Origin: Seminavis robusta
Taxonomy: Eukaryota > Bacillariophyta > Bacillariophyceae > Naviculales > Naviculaceae
Reading direction: 5' to 3'
DNA: 64,000 nt
Assembly (NCBI GenBank): GCA_903772945.1
Contig: CAICTM010000100.1
Coordinates: 57,195 to 121,194, forward strand
Positions 40,838 to 51,250 of the stretch are shown piece by piece. A program made the position numbers and the translations under genes. The notes below the pieces were generated by a model, which saw only the letters and a list, made by a program, of their open reading frames with translations, made no database searches and was not told where the DNA came from. Each line of letters opens with the position of its first letter. Within the stretch, counting starts at the first letter, position 1.

Positions 40838-41175
40838 CTAGACTGGGACCCGGACATTGTTTTGGAACTCTTGTTTTGGGCTCATGAACATGGCTGCCCA
40901 TGGGTTGCATGCCTGCGAGAATGGAACGGAGACAATGGCAGAAGCAGCCTTCATTGGAAATTTGGATATTATCAAGTTGGCCCGAGAAAATGGTTGTCCG
41001 TGGGATCAAGACACTTGTTGCTTGAACACATTGAGGGTGGGCATCTGGACACATCGAGGGTGTCCGTGAGAAGAATGATTGTCCATGGGATGAAGGAACT
41101 TGTGCAGCTGAAGCCAAGAATGGGCATTTGGAAGTCCTCATGTGGGCTCATGCCAGAAGCAAGAACGAACCGACG
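40838..41175 (+). pseudogene. Ankyrin-repeat gene relic
   Basis: Repeats of the pattern 'LxWAxxxGCPWDxxTCxxAAxxGHLExL' appear in different frames: LLFWAHEHGCPW (about 40864), AAFIGNLDIIKLARENGCPW (about 40940-41000), and KNDCPWDEGTCAAEAKNGHL (about 41072-41131). This GCPWDxxTC variant of the ankyrin repeat is common in algae and in large algal viruses. At least two frameshifts separate the pieces and there is no start, so it is a decayed fragment. Confidence 0.75.
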
Positions 41176-41734
41176 TTTTGAGAGTTTTACTAGAAGTGGA
41201 CGAAGGCAATTATGCCCGTGGGCCCAGTGAGGACACTTGATTCCCAGCCAATAGTATGCATAGTACCTGAGACCTTGGATTGATTTCTCGTGACATGATT
41301 GATTGGCAAGGCCCCCTTTCCTTTGTCTCAGGCCCATCTCGACTATGCATACTTCTACTAGCTCTGAAGGTAACGGACGCTAACAAACCACGCATACGAA
41401 TGATGTCAGATTCAACCAGGAACCCAATTGTTACTTTTAGCTATATGCATACTTTTGTAGGTTTGCTTGCTCATCCCGTCGCTCATGTTTCATTGTATCA
41501 AAGGCGGCCCGCCAACAGGTCGGGGGCAGGCTAACGACGATCGCAGGTTGTGCTGTTGCTTTCTGTTTTTCTTGTGTCCTTGTAACGGACTCACGCTTCA
41601 CGTTGTACGACCCGATTTGTGTTACGAACGTGTACGAGTCGAGTCGAGTCGGTTGAATTTGGCCAGCCTTTCCCGACGAAAGCCGCCGCAACCATTCTAA
41701 AGGTTTCCCATACCTATCTATGCAGCCTTTCAAT
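41176..41734. other. Intergenic, no gene seen
   Basis: Between the ankyrin relic and the 3' end of the second DUF4419 gene. Short frames only, without family resemblance. Confidence 0.4.
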
Positions 41735-43487
41735 CTACTCCCCGGTTGGTGGGTCTTCTGTGACATACCAACCAATGATTGGTTTGACGGTTCCATCAGC
41801 CTCTTGCTGAACACCTCGGAAACCTGCATGAAAATGCATAGGGAACTCTACTTCCAAGTAGTTCCATATCACCGACACTGATGACATTTGAATTGGGATT
41901 TCATTTGGCCTTGGACCCATGTGGTGAGCTGCGGCGCTTTCAAGCCATGGTCTCAAGTGTGGGTTGGGATAGGAGCTGTCCCCAGGTCCGCTCAGATATG
42001 GAAAGAGTGTTGGCAACCAACCAGACTACAATCGTAGCAGCAACAAGCGATGCATAAAAGCCGTTAGATATGAGATGAATGCAAGATTTGACCCCCAAAA
42101 GCAAGCAAATAATACGTACCAAAAAGTCATAGGCGCCAGAGCCGTCACCCGAAGTTCGGAACTTGACCATGTTTTGCCAAAAGCAGTAGTCAACTCCCTC
42201 GCTGTCAAACGAAAGCACAAACTGATCCAAAATGGGCACCACAATATCATTGATCCACAAGTCGCCATGAGTATTGTTTTGCAACATCCAATCGGACAAC
42301 GATTTGGTTCGCTCTCGGAGCGCTTCCCAGTCATCACGAGTGCCATCGAGACGAATATTGGGAATACCACACATGGTGTCCATGTGAAATCGGAAGTAGT
42401 TCTTCATGGTACTCATGAGCGTGATCTCACTGGCCGCTTGACTAGCAACTGTGGTGGTGGAGAATGTATCCACGGCCAATGTCTCATACATGTCCTGGTT
42501 GTTGGTGGCATTGGCAATGCCTTCGGAAAACTTGGGAAAGATCCATTCTTCCCAAAATTTTGCTTCTGTGTCTCCCTTGACCATGCGGTCTTCTCTAATT
42601 CGAATTTCCCGTTGTCCAGCATGATCCACAAAGTTGCTTCGCAGTGCCTCAGCGTTGGCATCTACGTGACGAGCAAAGCCATTGGCAATGACAAGCCAAA
42701 TGTCATCTGGCGATAGTGCGAGGGGGAGATGATGGGCAAAGGAAATCATACACGCTGCCAAGAACCCCTGACCACCCGCAAAAACGGTCCCACTCCCGTC
42801 GGATGTATTGACTGGCATGACAGAGCTCACTTCAATGATGGAGTTGTTGGCGGATCCCGGGCGCATGGACTTTTTCTTGGAGACAGCGTTCAATTGCCCA
42901 GAGTAGAATTTTCCGGCTTCTCTTTGGAGCGCCACAAGGAGGGCTTCTTCCGAAAACTGGGGTTTCGCGAGATCAGTGGGTAGTGCCTGTGGGACTGTCT
43001 CGACATTGAACATGACTGCACCATTGTCGAGTTGCGTGTGATTCTCCACCACTGTGAAAGTGCGTGGGAGACCGCTACCTCCCTTGCTCACATCGATACC
43101 AAAGCCTCCCAGGTTGGCTGTCCAAATGTAGGGAATCTCAAAGTACTGCCCAAAGCCAGCGGGGTCGTTACCAGGACACTCACTGCTCTCAGGAACTCCG
43201 TGTTCCTTGTCAAACCCAAGTATCGGGTCTTCGTCGACAGTGATTCCCACCACGACATTGAATACCTGCCGCACGCTTGCGACAAGGGAAAGTTCTCTGC
43301 GAGACGACTCTCCCAGACGTCTTTGTTGCTGTTGCTGATCCAAGGATCGCATCTGTGAGTAGGTGACCAGAGTCGCCAACCCGAATGCAACCAAAGCACA
43401 TCCAGCCATTGACTGGATGCGCGATTTCTTCGGCTGCTGCATCGGCGAGTCAACCGCAACTGCTTGCCCTTCTTCTGTACCCAACAT
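41735..43487 (-). CDS. Membrane-anchored DUF4419-family protein (copy 2 of 3, one intron)
   Basis: Exons 43487-42120 and 42025-41735; intron 42026-42119 (94 nt, GTACGT...TTGTAG) cut between the codons for Leu and Ser of the conserved GAYDFL/SGWLPTLFPYL block, so the spliced frame restores exactly what the two intronless copies show. Product 552 residues. Start: the ATG complementing 43485-43487. A short cytoplasmic tail is followed by a transmembrane helix (about 27-45, SMAGCALVAFGLATLVTYS). The DUF4419 domain includes FAGGQGFLAACMISFAHHLP, SPDDIWLVIANGFARHVD, DGTRDDWEALRER, NDIVVPILDQF and FPMHFHAGFRGV. As in the other copies, the C-terminus reads GWYVTEDP. Probably luminal or extracellular. 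Function of the family is unknown. Confidence 0.88.
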
Positions 43488-44452
43488 TGTATCGTATATT
43501 TGCTTCCTCTTGTTGATTTGTGGATGAGATATGTTTTTGCTTTGTGTTCCTTTTGTGACCTTGGGTTCTTATGAGCAGCCAATTTCTTGTGTTAGCGATG
43601 ATATCTTTCGTCCAACACTGTTTTGTGAGCAAAAAAGAGAGCAACGTCTTCGGTTACAGATTCTAAAGTAATTAGGGGCACGTCCAAGCCATCGGCACAA
43701 GAGAACCTCAAGCACGATTGGTGCTTTGGTTTCATAGGATCCATGTGCATCGCAAGGCAGGTGATATCACTTTTTGGCCGTTGGATCGAAAAAAAGTGAC
43801 TTGAAAAGCTGTTCAAGTGCCGCTAGCGGTAGTACTGGCTAGCCAGTACCAGATGTAAAGGCCCGCCGACAGACTGCTAAGGTACTACCGGACCGGTAGT
43901 ACCGTACTATGGGAATGTGATGGGATGTTTTACTATGGTACCAGGTAGTAGCTCTTTACTGCCTGATGATGATAACCTTCATCTCTTGCCTTGCACGTAT
44001 GTGCTTCATCGAGACCAGGTCCATTTCACTACCGAGATGGCAGTTGAAAGGAGCAAGATCCAGTTGCTTGTTGGTCTAGACAAGAACTTGCTTTCCTTGC
44101 ATCACGGGATGTTCCGATGTACGAGCAGTGGTAGGCAAGTTTCAAGGCAGTTGCTTCAACGACTCGTGTCCTTGAAATTCCAATATACTTGGTGGGATAT
44201 GGACGGGATCATGGCTCCATTCGGCAACTGATAGGCTTCACGTCGTGTGGAATCGGCAACCGAGGGGCTCCTTTGTCATGCCAACATGTGTTTGGCGGAG
44301 GATGCTGGACCGGACCATAGTTATATGATATCGAGTGTATGGCAATATCGTGCACCTTGAATGCGCCGGCGGTTAAATTGCATGGACGGCCTTGCTCCAT
44401 CTTTGCCGTTCGTCGATTTTGTGGGGCTGCCATGGTTTCTTGCTTCAGCCAG
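43488..44452. other. Intergenic with a 23-nt palindrome
   Basis: A perfect palindrome with a one-base centre, GGTACTACCGG-A-CCGGTAGTACC, lies at 43881-43903. A 104-codon frame at 43917-44231 has no recognisable family and I do not call it a gene. Confidence 0.5.
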
Positions 44453-44827
44453 GACCGTCCGACGGTTTTCGCTCAGGTTTTAAAAAAACTTTAAAATATC
44501 GCAGTGGAAACATTCCCTTAAACATTCCCTTAAAACAATCCCTTAAATCCTCAACATTCCCTTAACATTCCCTTAAATCAACATTCCCTTAACAACATTC
44601 CCTTAAGGCTTCGAAACATTCCTCTAAGCCTTCATGTAAACCCCATAGAACATTCCCTTATCTCAAATATACATTCCCTTAAATAAACATTCCCTTAAAA
44701 CATTCCCTTAAATCCTCAACATTCCCTTAACATTCCCTTAAAGCTTCAACATTCCCTTAACATTCCCTTAACCAGAACCACGATTTGAGCAGTTTTTTAA
44801 AACCTGAGCAAAAACCGTCGGACGGTC
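44453..44827. mobile_element. Foldback element: 37-38-nt inverted arms around an ACATTCCCTTA array
   Basis: Left arm 44453-44490 and right arm 44791-44827 are inverted copies differing by one base and one A in a run. Each outer end holds the palindrome ACCGTCCGACGGT and an internal GCTCAGGTTTTAAAA. Between them lie about 16 copies of ACATTCCCTTAA (44508-44772), some in a larger duplicated block. It resembles a foldback/MITE-type element. No clear target duplication was found and no coding capacity exists. Confidence 0.75.
44508..44772. repeat. ACATTCCCTTAA minisatellite
   Basis: About 16 copies of the 11-12-nt word ACATTCCCTTA(A), separated by 0-20 nt. A longer block (AACATTCCCTTAAATCCTCA onward) occurs twice. 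It fills the loop of the inverted repeat. Confidence 0.9.
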
Positions 44828-45721
44828 AGCAACAGCCACTGAACGGTCTGATGGAGGCAGGTCAAGCATGCCAATTCTGTTTTTGTTGCCGTTCGCACCT
44901 CTCTTCTCGTGTTGCGCTGGAACGTGTTCGTTTTCCAGCCATGTTTCCACACCATTCAACTTCTTGTCCACACTTACCCGGATGCTGTCGTCGTCCCATG
45001 GTGGACGTCGACGAGCAGAGCTGACCACGGTACTAGATTTCGCCCATCTAGCTAGAGGGATGGCATTGGAGGCTGCAGGGCTCACGGCGGCTTCACTTCT
45101 TCAGCGCTATGCAGCTACCGGTACCGGTAGCTAACCATCCAGTTGTGACCATCTTGCCATCGCTACTGGTAGCTAGCATCTATCCGGACTAACGTAGGCG
45201 GTATGGTATACCGTACTGCTACCGCATACCGTATGCTGCAAGAATCACAGCAAACTGTTCTCCTGGCACATCTGCTGGCACACGCCCACATCTGCAGCCA
45301 CGGGAACAGCTTTGGCGCATCCCCTCTCTAAGCCATGAAACGAAGCACAAGATCGAGGCAACAGCATAATTAAGGAGGTCACAGCATTTTGAGAAACTTG
45401 TGACCCAGTATGACGCCATTTCCAATAATGACCCTTGCACCTTCCGAAGCCGCAAGCTGAATAAGTGAGACAAGAGACAAGGTTTCTTGGGTTGGCATCT
45501 ACTAGCTAGTAAAAGGCTGCAGCCAAGCCGCAAAGCACTAAATAATGCCATGGTCGCTGAGCAGGATGACATCCGATCGAGGGAACAGAACTCTACATGT
45601 ACACCCGCACTCCAACCTAGAAACCCAGCGACACCAAGTTGATAGAGACAAAGCAAACATTAGACGACCGAGCACAGTCGATTGCCTATATTAGAGAATA
45701 AATACAATCCAGAAAGAAAGA
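44828..45721. other. Intergenic upstream of the mucin-like gene
   Basis: Contains a perfect 20-nt palindrome AGCTACCGGTACCGGTAGCT at 45113-45132 and related ATACCG words to 45240. No credible gene. The last part is the 5' leader of the gene at 45722. Confidence 0.45.
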
Positions 45722-47317
45722 ATGATCCAAGTTGAAATGAAAAGACACGCTCAGGTTTACGCAGTGAAAGCGGCTGATGAGCGAAATCATCGTTGCGGGA
45801 GGATATCATTGGCCACGGCAACCATCACCGGAACGTTGATGGTGGGGATTCCAATTTTGCAACTACTGCTGGGCTGCCTTCCTCTGGCCGCAGCGCACAA
45901 CTCCCGTGACTATTGGAATCCATGCCGAGAGGCTCTATTGACGGCCGACCAGAATAGCGATGGTTTTTTCAACCGATACCCCGAGTATTCCATGTTCCTT
46001 AATAAACTCATGCTGGCAAAGATGCCCCACGAAGATGATGATACGGGGCCGACGTCATTTTGGAACAGCAATGTCAATGACGAGACTGTAACGCGAGAGT
46101 TCCAAGAGCTGTTTGACCAGCAGATGAACGAGTTGATGGACATTAGCGTTCTTCAAAGTCCCGAAACGCCGATGGTTACCCAAGACAGCAACTTACTATT
46201 CATGGACATTTGCTACACTGCGTGGGAAGCACTTCGTCAAGAACCACGAGGCAATAAGTCAGCTTTCTTCCAAGAGAAGCAACAGTCCATAACAGACGAC
46301 AACACGTCTACGGCACACGACCAACAACAACGGCAGCAAGAAGACGTGGAGCGTTGCACTCTTGTTTCGCGAGAATATCAAGTTCTGATTGACATTCGGA
46401 TTTGGTTTCCTGGCGAGGAATCTACGGCTTGTGACGCAGATGAAGAGAGCAACATCGTCTTCCATGTTCAAAAGGCATTCAACAATGGCCTGAAAGACAT
46501 GCAAGGCAGCATCGCCTTGAACCAATTTACATTCGACTATGAACAAGAAGAAGTCGCGCACCAAGCGACTCCGGTTAACTACCGACGACGGGAAGATACC
46601 CAAAGCAAGCACTACAATAAGCATGTCAAAGGAAGCGCACGCAACAAAACATGCCCACTTCGAACAGAACCGTGTAAGAACGGCGACTCAAAGATTTGTC
46701 GTTGGGGGTGTCTGACGGCAACAATAAACGACTGCAAGGATACATCAAGAAATGTGGACTGGAACAAGCTAAGCCCCGGCATCCAAACCCAGCTGAGGAC
46801 ACTGGGGTACAAGTGTCTGGGAGTACCAGAAAACCTTAGCATTTTCCTACAGGCAATATCACTAGACAGAATAAACATCATGGCATCTACAAGTGCCTTC
46901 GGGTCTCCACTACAACCAATGAAGCAATCTCCAATCAAAACACTAGGTCCAATATCAATGCCACAAATGGAATCAAGACCAAAGAGACACCTTGAAGAAG
47001 CATCAAGTGTGGCTCCCAGCACAGCAAGTGCAGCTCCCAGTGCGGCTAGTGAGGCTCCGAGTTTAGCAAGTGAGGCTCCGAGTTTAACAAGTGAGGCTCC
47101 GAGCGCAGCAAGTGAGGCTCCAAGTTTAGCAAGTGCAGCTCCCAGTGTGGTTAGTGAGGCTCCAAGTTTAGCAAGTGAGGCTCCAAGCACAGCAAGTGAG
47201 GCACCGAGTTTCGCAAGTGCCACTCCAAGCGCAGCAAGTGCAGCTCCCAGTGTGGCTAGTGATGCTCCGAGTTACGCAAGTGCGGCTCCCAGTGCGGCTA
47301 GTGAGCTCCGAGTTTAG
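45722..47317 (+). CDS. Giant mucin-like surface protein, N-terminal segment
   Basis: ATG at 45722 (another Met at 45737). A hydrophobic segment (about residues 28-60, TITGTLMVGIPILQLLLGCL) is a signal peptide or signal anchor. The globular N-terminal domain (60-400) begins with a diatom-type Cys plus EF-hand-like stretch (PCREALLTADQNSDGFFNRY, then PEYSMFLNKLM) and contains further Cys (TCPLRTEPC, CRWGCLTATINDC). From about residue 425 a run of 7-residue repeats APS-x-AS-(E/A) begins. The frame stops at 47317 because of a lost base in a repeat. The repeats go on in other frames, and the following segments (to 57737) complete the same protein. It is best read as one gene interrupted by sequence errors. 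Confidence 0.75.
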   Translation: MIQVEMKRHAQVYAVKAADERNHRCGRISLATATITGTLMVGIPILQLLLGCLPLAAAHNSRDYWNPCREALLTADQNSDGFFNRYPEYSMFLNKLMLAKMPHEDDDTGPTSFWNSNVNDETVTREFQELFDQQMNELMDISVLQSPETPMVTQDSNLLFMDICYTAWEALRQEPRGNKSAFFQEKQQSITDDNTSTAHDQQQRQQEDVERCTLVSREYQVLIDIRIWFPGEESTACDADEESNIVFHVQKAFNNGLKDMQGSIALNQFTFDYEQEEVAHQATPVNYRRREDTQSKHYNKHVKGSARNKTCPLRTEPCKNGDSKICRWGCLTATINDCKDTSRNVDWNKLSPGIQTQLRTLGYKCLGVPENLSIFLQAISLDRINIMASTSAFGSPLQPMKQSPIKTLGPISMPQMESRPKRHLEEASSVAPSTASAAPSAASEAPSLASEAPSLTSEAPSAASEAPSLASAAPSVVSEAPSLASEAPSTASEAPSFASATPSAASAAPSVASDAPSYASAAPSAASELRV

Positions 47318-49880
47318 CAAGTGAGACTCCGAGTTTAACAAGTGAGGCTCCGAGCGCAGCAAGTGAGGCTCCAAGTTTGCAAGTGCAGCTCCAAGTGTGG
47401 CTAGTGAGGCACCGAGTTTGGCCAGTGCAGCTCCCAGTGCGGCTAGTGACGCTCCGAGTTTGGCAAGTGCACTCCAAGATACAAAGTGATGCTCCGAGTT
47501 TAGCAAGTGCAGTCTCCGAGTTTAGCAAGTGAGCTCCGAGTTTAGCAAGTGAGTCTCCGAGTTTAGCAAGTGAGTCTCCGAGTTTAGCAAGTGAGGCTCC
47601 AAGTAGCAGGCTCCGAGGAGAAGTGAGGCTCCGAGTTTGGCAAGTGCAGCTCCAGTGTGGCTAGTGAGCTCCGAGTTTAGCAAGTTTGGCAGTGCTCCGA
47701 GTTTAGCAAGTGAGTCTCCGAGTTTAGCAAGTGAGCTCCGAGTTTAGCAAGTGAGTCTCCAGTTTAGCAAGTGACTCCGAGTTAGCAAGTCAGTCCGATG
47801 CAAGTGCGCTCCAAGCGTGGCAGTGCAGCTCCGAGCACAAGTGCACTCCAAGCACAATAAGTGAGGCTCCAAGTTTGGCCAGTGCGGCTCCGAGTTTAGC
47901 AAGTGCAGCTCCAAGTAGCAGTGAGCTCCGAGTTTAGCAAGTGAGTCTCCGAGTTTAGCAAGTGAGCTCCGAGTTTAGCAAGTGAGTCTCCGAGTTTAGC
48001 AAGTGAGCTCCGAGTTTAGCAAGTGCAGCTCCCAGTGTGGCTAGTGAGGCTCCGAGTTTAGCAAGTGAGGCTCCGAGCACAGCAAGTGCCACTCCAAGCA
48101 CAGCAAGTGAGGCTCCGAGTTTGGCAAGTGCAGGCTCCGAGTGTAGCAAGTGAGCTCAGTGGCAGTGAGGCGCCGAGTGCAGTGCGCTCCCAGTGGCTAG
48201 TGAGGCTCCGAGTTGGCCAGTGAGCTCCGAGTTTCGCAAGTGCAGCTCCCAGTGCGGCTAGCGAGGCTCCGAGTTTGCAAGTGCAGCTCCCGAGTCAATC
48301 AAGCTGCGGCTCCAAGCGCACAAGTGAGGCTCCAAGTTTAGCAAGTGCAGCTCCCAGTGGGTAGTGAGGCTCCAAGTTTAGCAAGTGAGGCTCCAAGCAC
48401 AGCAAGTGAGGCACCGAGTTTCACAAGTGCACTCCAAGCGCAGCAAGTGCAGCTCCCAGAGTGAATCAAGTGCGCTCCCAGCCAATCAAGTGAGGCTCCG
48501 AGTGAGGAAGTGAGGCTCCGAGTTTAGCAAGTGAGACTCCGAGTTTAACAAGTGAGGCTCCGAGCGCAGCAAGTGCCACTCCAAGCACAGCAAGTGCAGC
48601 CCAGCATCAGTGCAACACCAAGTGCAGCAAGTGAGGCTCCAAGTAGCAAGTGAGGCGCCGAGTTGCAAGTGCAGCTCCCAGTGGCTAGTGAGGCTCCGAG
48701 TCAGTGAGGCTCCGTGGCAGTGAGGCTCCGAGTTTCGCAAGTGCAGCTCCCAGTGCGGCTAGCGAGGCTCCGAGTTTAGCAAGTGAGACTCCGAGTTTAG
48801 CAAGTGAGTCTCCGAGTTTAGCAAGTGAGTCTCCGAGTTTAGCAAGTGAGTCTCCGAGTTTAGCAAGTGAGTCTCCGAGTTTAGCAAGTGAGCTCCGAGT
48901 TTAGCAAGTGAGCTCCGAGTTTAGCAAGTGAGTCTCCGAGTAGCAAGTGAGCCCGAGTTTAGCAAGTGACTCCAGGGCAAGTGCAGCTCCCAGTGTGGCT
49001 AGTGATGCTCCGAGTTAGCAAGTGAGTCCCAGTTTAGCTGAGTCTCAGTAGCGTGAGCGACGTGAGGCTCCGAGCGCAGGAAGTGAGTCTCCAAGTTTGG
49101 CAAGTGCAGCTCCCAGTGTGGCTAGTGAGGCACCGAGTTTGGCCAGTGCAGCTCCCAGTGCGGCTAGTGAGCTCCGAGTTTGGCAAGTGCCACTCCAAGA
49201 TACAAAGTGATGCTCCGAGTTTAGCAAGTGCAGCTCCCAGTGTGGCTAGTGAGGCTCCGAGTTTAGCAAGTGCGGCTCCCAGCGCTCAAGTGAGGCTCCA
49301 GTAACAAGTGTGCTCCTAGCAACGTGCTGCTCCAGTCAATCAAGTGCTGCTAGCAACGTGTAGTCATCAGTGCGGCACCAGTGGATCAGTGCAGCCCAGT
49401 GCGGCTAGCGAGGCTCCGAGTTTGGCAAGTGCCACTCCAAGCATACAAAGTGAGGCTCCGAGTTTAGCAAGTGATCTCCCAGGTGGCTAGTGAGGCTCCG
49501 AGTTTAGCAAGTGAGGCTCCAGACAGCAAGTGAGGCTCCGAGTTGCAAGTGCAGCTCCCAGTGCGGCTAGTGAGGCTCCAGTGTGCTAGGAGGCTCATTT
49601 GCAGTGCAGCTCCCAGTTGGCTAGTGAGGCTCCAGAGTGTGCGCTAGTGAGCTCATTCGCAAGTGCAGCTCCCAGTGCGGCAAGTGAGGCCCAAGTTTGG
49701 CAAGTGAGCTCCAAGTGCAGCAAGTGAGCTCCAAGTTGCAAGTGCTCCCAGTGTGGCTAGTGGGGCTCCGAGTTCTGCAAGTGCAGCTCCCAGTGCGGAA
49801 AGTGAGGCTCTGAGTTTGGCAAGTGCGGCTCCGAGTTTCGCAAGTGCAGCTCCGAGCGCAGCAATTGAAGCTCCGAGTTT
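47015..49880 (+). repeat. 21-bp tandem array coding for 7-aa Ala/Pro/Ser repeats
   Basis: More than 100 copies of a 21-nt unit, GCTCCGAGTTTAGCAAGTGA plus G, coding for APS(L/A/V)AS(E/A). From 47300 on many units lack one base, most often in GG of GAGGCTCC or CCC of GCTCCCAG, so the frame changes repeatedly. Some stretches are garbled. Recurrent one-base losses in short homopolymers look like uncorrected long-read errors. Confidence 0.9.
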
Positions 49881-51250
49881 GGCCCCAGTCAACGAGACAT
49901 CAACCGAAGGCCCAACCAGTGCGGGAACTCCACTGCTGCTCTCACCTCAACAGGATCTCCCCTGAACAACAACACCAATGGTACCTCTGCTCCTGAAGCC
50001 AGTCCATCTCCCACAGCCCTAACGCACCTTGGCTCCCAGTGGCAGCCCTTGGAGGAGGGCGATAACCAGACAGCCACTCCCGCTCTTTGCCTTCCAATGA
50101 CACCGCGCCCCAGTCAACGAACATCAACCGAAGGCCCAACCGGTGCGGGAACTCCACTCTGCTCCCACTCAACAGGATCTCCCCTGAACAACAACACCAA
50201 TGGTACCTCTGCTCCTGAAGCCAGTCCATCTCCCAGCAGCCCTAACGCAACCTTGGCTCCCAGTGGCAGCCCCTTGGAGGAGGGCGATAACCAGACAGCC
50301 ACTCCCCTCCTTTGCCTTCCAATGACACCGCGGCCCCAGTCAACGACACATCAACCGAAGGCCCAACCGGTGCGGGGAACTCCACTGCTGCTCCCACTCC
50401 AACAGGATCTCCCTGAACAACAACACCAATGGTACCTCTGCTCCTGAAGCCAGTCCATCTCCCAGCAGCCCTAACGCAACCTTGCTCCCAGTGGCAGCCC
50501 CTTGAGGAGGGCGATAACCAGACAGCCACTCCCGCTCCTTTGCTTCCAATGACACCGCGGCCCAGTCAACGAACATCAACCGAAGGCCCAACCGGTGCGG
50601 GGAACTCCACTGCTGCTCCCACTCCAACAGAATCTCCCCTGAACAACAACACCAATGGTACCTCTGCTCCTAAGCCAGTCCGTCTCCCACCAGCCCTAAC
50701 GCAACCTGGCTCCCAGTGGCAGCCCCTTGGAGGAGGGCGATAACCAGACAGCCACTCCGCTCCTTTGCCTTCCAATGACACCCGGCCCCAGTCAACGAAC
50801 ATCAACCGAAGGCCCAACCGGTGCGGGGAACTCCACTGCTGCTCCCACTCCAACAGATCTCCCCTGAACAACAACACCATGGTACCTCTGCTCCTGAGCC
50901 AGTCCGTCTCCCAGCAGCCCTAACCGCAACCTTGGCTCCCAGTGCAGCCCCTTGGAGGAGGGCGATAACCAGACAGCCACTCCCGCTCCTTTGCCTTCCA
51001 CTGACACTGCAGCCCCAGTCAACGAGACATCCACGGAAGGCCCAACCGGTGTGGGGAACTCCACTGCTGCTCCCACTCCAACAGGATCTCCCCTGAACAA
51101 CAACACCAATGGTACCTCTGCTCCTGAAGCCAGTCCATCTCCCAGCAGCCCTAACGCAACCTTGGCTCCCAGTGGCAGCCCCTTGGAGGAGGGCGATAAC
51201 CAGACAGCCACTCCCGCTCCTTTGCCTTCCAATGACACCGCGGCCCCAGT
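49881..51250 (+). repeat. Six tandem copies of a 231-bp unit coding for a 77-aa repeat
   Basis: Copies start at about 49882, 50107, 50333, 50560, 50785 and 51012. Intervals are 225, 226, 227, 225 and 227 nt, but the last copy is a full 231 nt (51012-51242). The unit codes for a Thr/Asn/Pro-rich repeat with NETSTEGPTGAGNST, NNNTNGTSAPEASPSPSS and EEGDNQTATPAPLP, with several N-glycosylation sequons per copy. The first five copies are each 4-6 nt short, which breaks the frame. Confidence 0.92.

Noticed and set aside
43917-44231. 104-codon frame on +
   Set aside because: No recognisable domain and no supporting context.
46612-49892. Long minus-strand frames rich in Ala/Leu/Gly opposite the repeats
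   Set aside because: They are mirror products of the 21-bp repeat on the coding strand and have no starts, stops or flanking domains of their own.
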